Shown in pieces: positions 11,438-11,652 of a stretch of 11,652 nt of DNA. Positions within the stretch are counted from its first letter, which is position 1; every line of letters starts with the position of its first letter. The notes under the pieces were generated by a model that was not told the origin of the DNA, made no database searches, and saw nothing but the letters and a program-made list of their open reading frames with translations. Position numbers and translations under genes: made by a program. The DNA comes from Actinobacteria bacterium 13_2_20CM_68_14. Its GTDB lineage: Bacteria; Actinomycetota; Thermoleophilia; Gaiellales; Gaiellaceae. The stretch lies in contig MNDB01000002.1 of the NCBI GenBank assembly GCA_001914705.1, forward strand, positions 1 through 11,652. Reading direction: 5' to 3'.

Positions 11438-11652
11438 ATCGCGCGCGGGAGGACCCGAAGCCGCGAACGCCCCGCTCGCTATGGGGCAGCTCCTCGGTCT
11501 CGACGAGCTCGAGCTGCGGCACCTCGAGCACGACGAGCTGGGCGATCCTCATTCCCGGCTCGACGACGAACGTTTCCGCGCGATCGGTGTTCAGCAGCAC
11601 GACCCGGACCTCGCCGCGGTAGCCGGAGTCGATCAGGCCCGGCGCATTGACC
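11436..11652 (-). CDS. dut: dUTP diphosphatase (dUTPase), partial, 5' end beyond the window
   Basis: About 71 C-terminal residues are visible. dUTPase hydrolyses dUTP to dUMP and pyrophosphate, keeping uracil out of DNA and feeding dTMP synthesis; the enzyme is a trimer. Seen here: motif 3 as NAPGLIDSGYRGEV, with the catalytic Asp and sugar-discriminating Tyr of the family, motif 4 as GMRIAQLVV, and the C-terminal arm motif 5 as RGVRGFGSS. In most dUTPases motif 5 reads RGxGGFGSTG, so an Arg replaces the first Gly of the GG pair and the final Gly is also Arg (SSRAR end). The reading frame enters at the window edge (first full codon 11651-11649) and stops at TGA 11438-11436. The Nudix gene follows 21 bp later. 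Confidence 0.88.
   Translation of the reverse strand, partial: VNAPGLIDSGYRGEVRVVLLNTDRAETFVVEPGMRIAQLVVLEVPQLELVETEELPHSERGVRGFGSSRAR

Overview
The window looks like chromosomal DNA of a high-GC, deep-branching actinobacterium, most likely class Thermoleophilia (Gaiellales/Solirubrobacterales type). This is an inference from GC-rich codon use, the murT/gatD pair, an S8 peptidase with a C-terminal SWxD repeat tail, a large membrane GGDEF/HD-GYP protein, and several promoters placed so close to the start codon that leaderless mRNAs are likely. No rRNA, tRNA, transposase or CRISPR array was seen.

Layout: 65-1745 (minus) is a likely two-gene operon, an RNA polymerase sigma factor of the primary-like sigma-70 group followed 13 bp later by a CpsB/YwqE-type PHP phosphoesterase whose last ten codons are made of a 35-bp palindromic repeat; a second copy lies just beyond the stop. 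1746-1939 is a divergent promoter region with a 21-bp-period direct repeat. 1940-2734 (plus) is a free-standing class II glutamine amidotransferase domain. It converges, 4 bp apart, on 2739-3422 (minus), a protein built only of three HNH/homing-endonuclease-associated repeats. 3502-6255 (minus) is a 917-aa TM-GGDEF-TM-HD-GYP protein carrying both the enzyme domain that makes and the one that degrades cyclic di-GMP, each after its own related membrane module. 6256-6758 holds dispersed-repeat-like sequence, a possible short upstream ORF, a possible structured leader and an orphan terminator-like hairpin.

6759-10812 is the most unusual part. murT (plus) and gatD (plus), which encode the two subunits of the enzyme that amidates lipid II and are normally adjacent, are split by an S8 (subtilisin) peptidase gene on the opposite strand. 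The tail-to-tail murT/peptidase junction near 8118 has no usable stop for either gene: each frame runs on for hundreds of codons antisense to the other. The regions just upstream of murT and gatD resemble each other, which could preserve co-expression.

10813-11046 carries hairpins between convergent genes. 11047-11652 (minus) is the 3' part of dut, cut by the window edge, followed by a Nudix hydrolase gene that appears to have suffered an internal frame-disrupting deletion: its natural C-terminus is still readable in another frame. dut and Nudix together suggest nucleotide-pool sanitation. The two damaged 3' ends (murT/peptidase and Nudix) should be checked for assembly error before biological conclusions are drawn.
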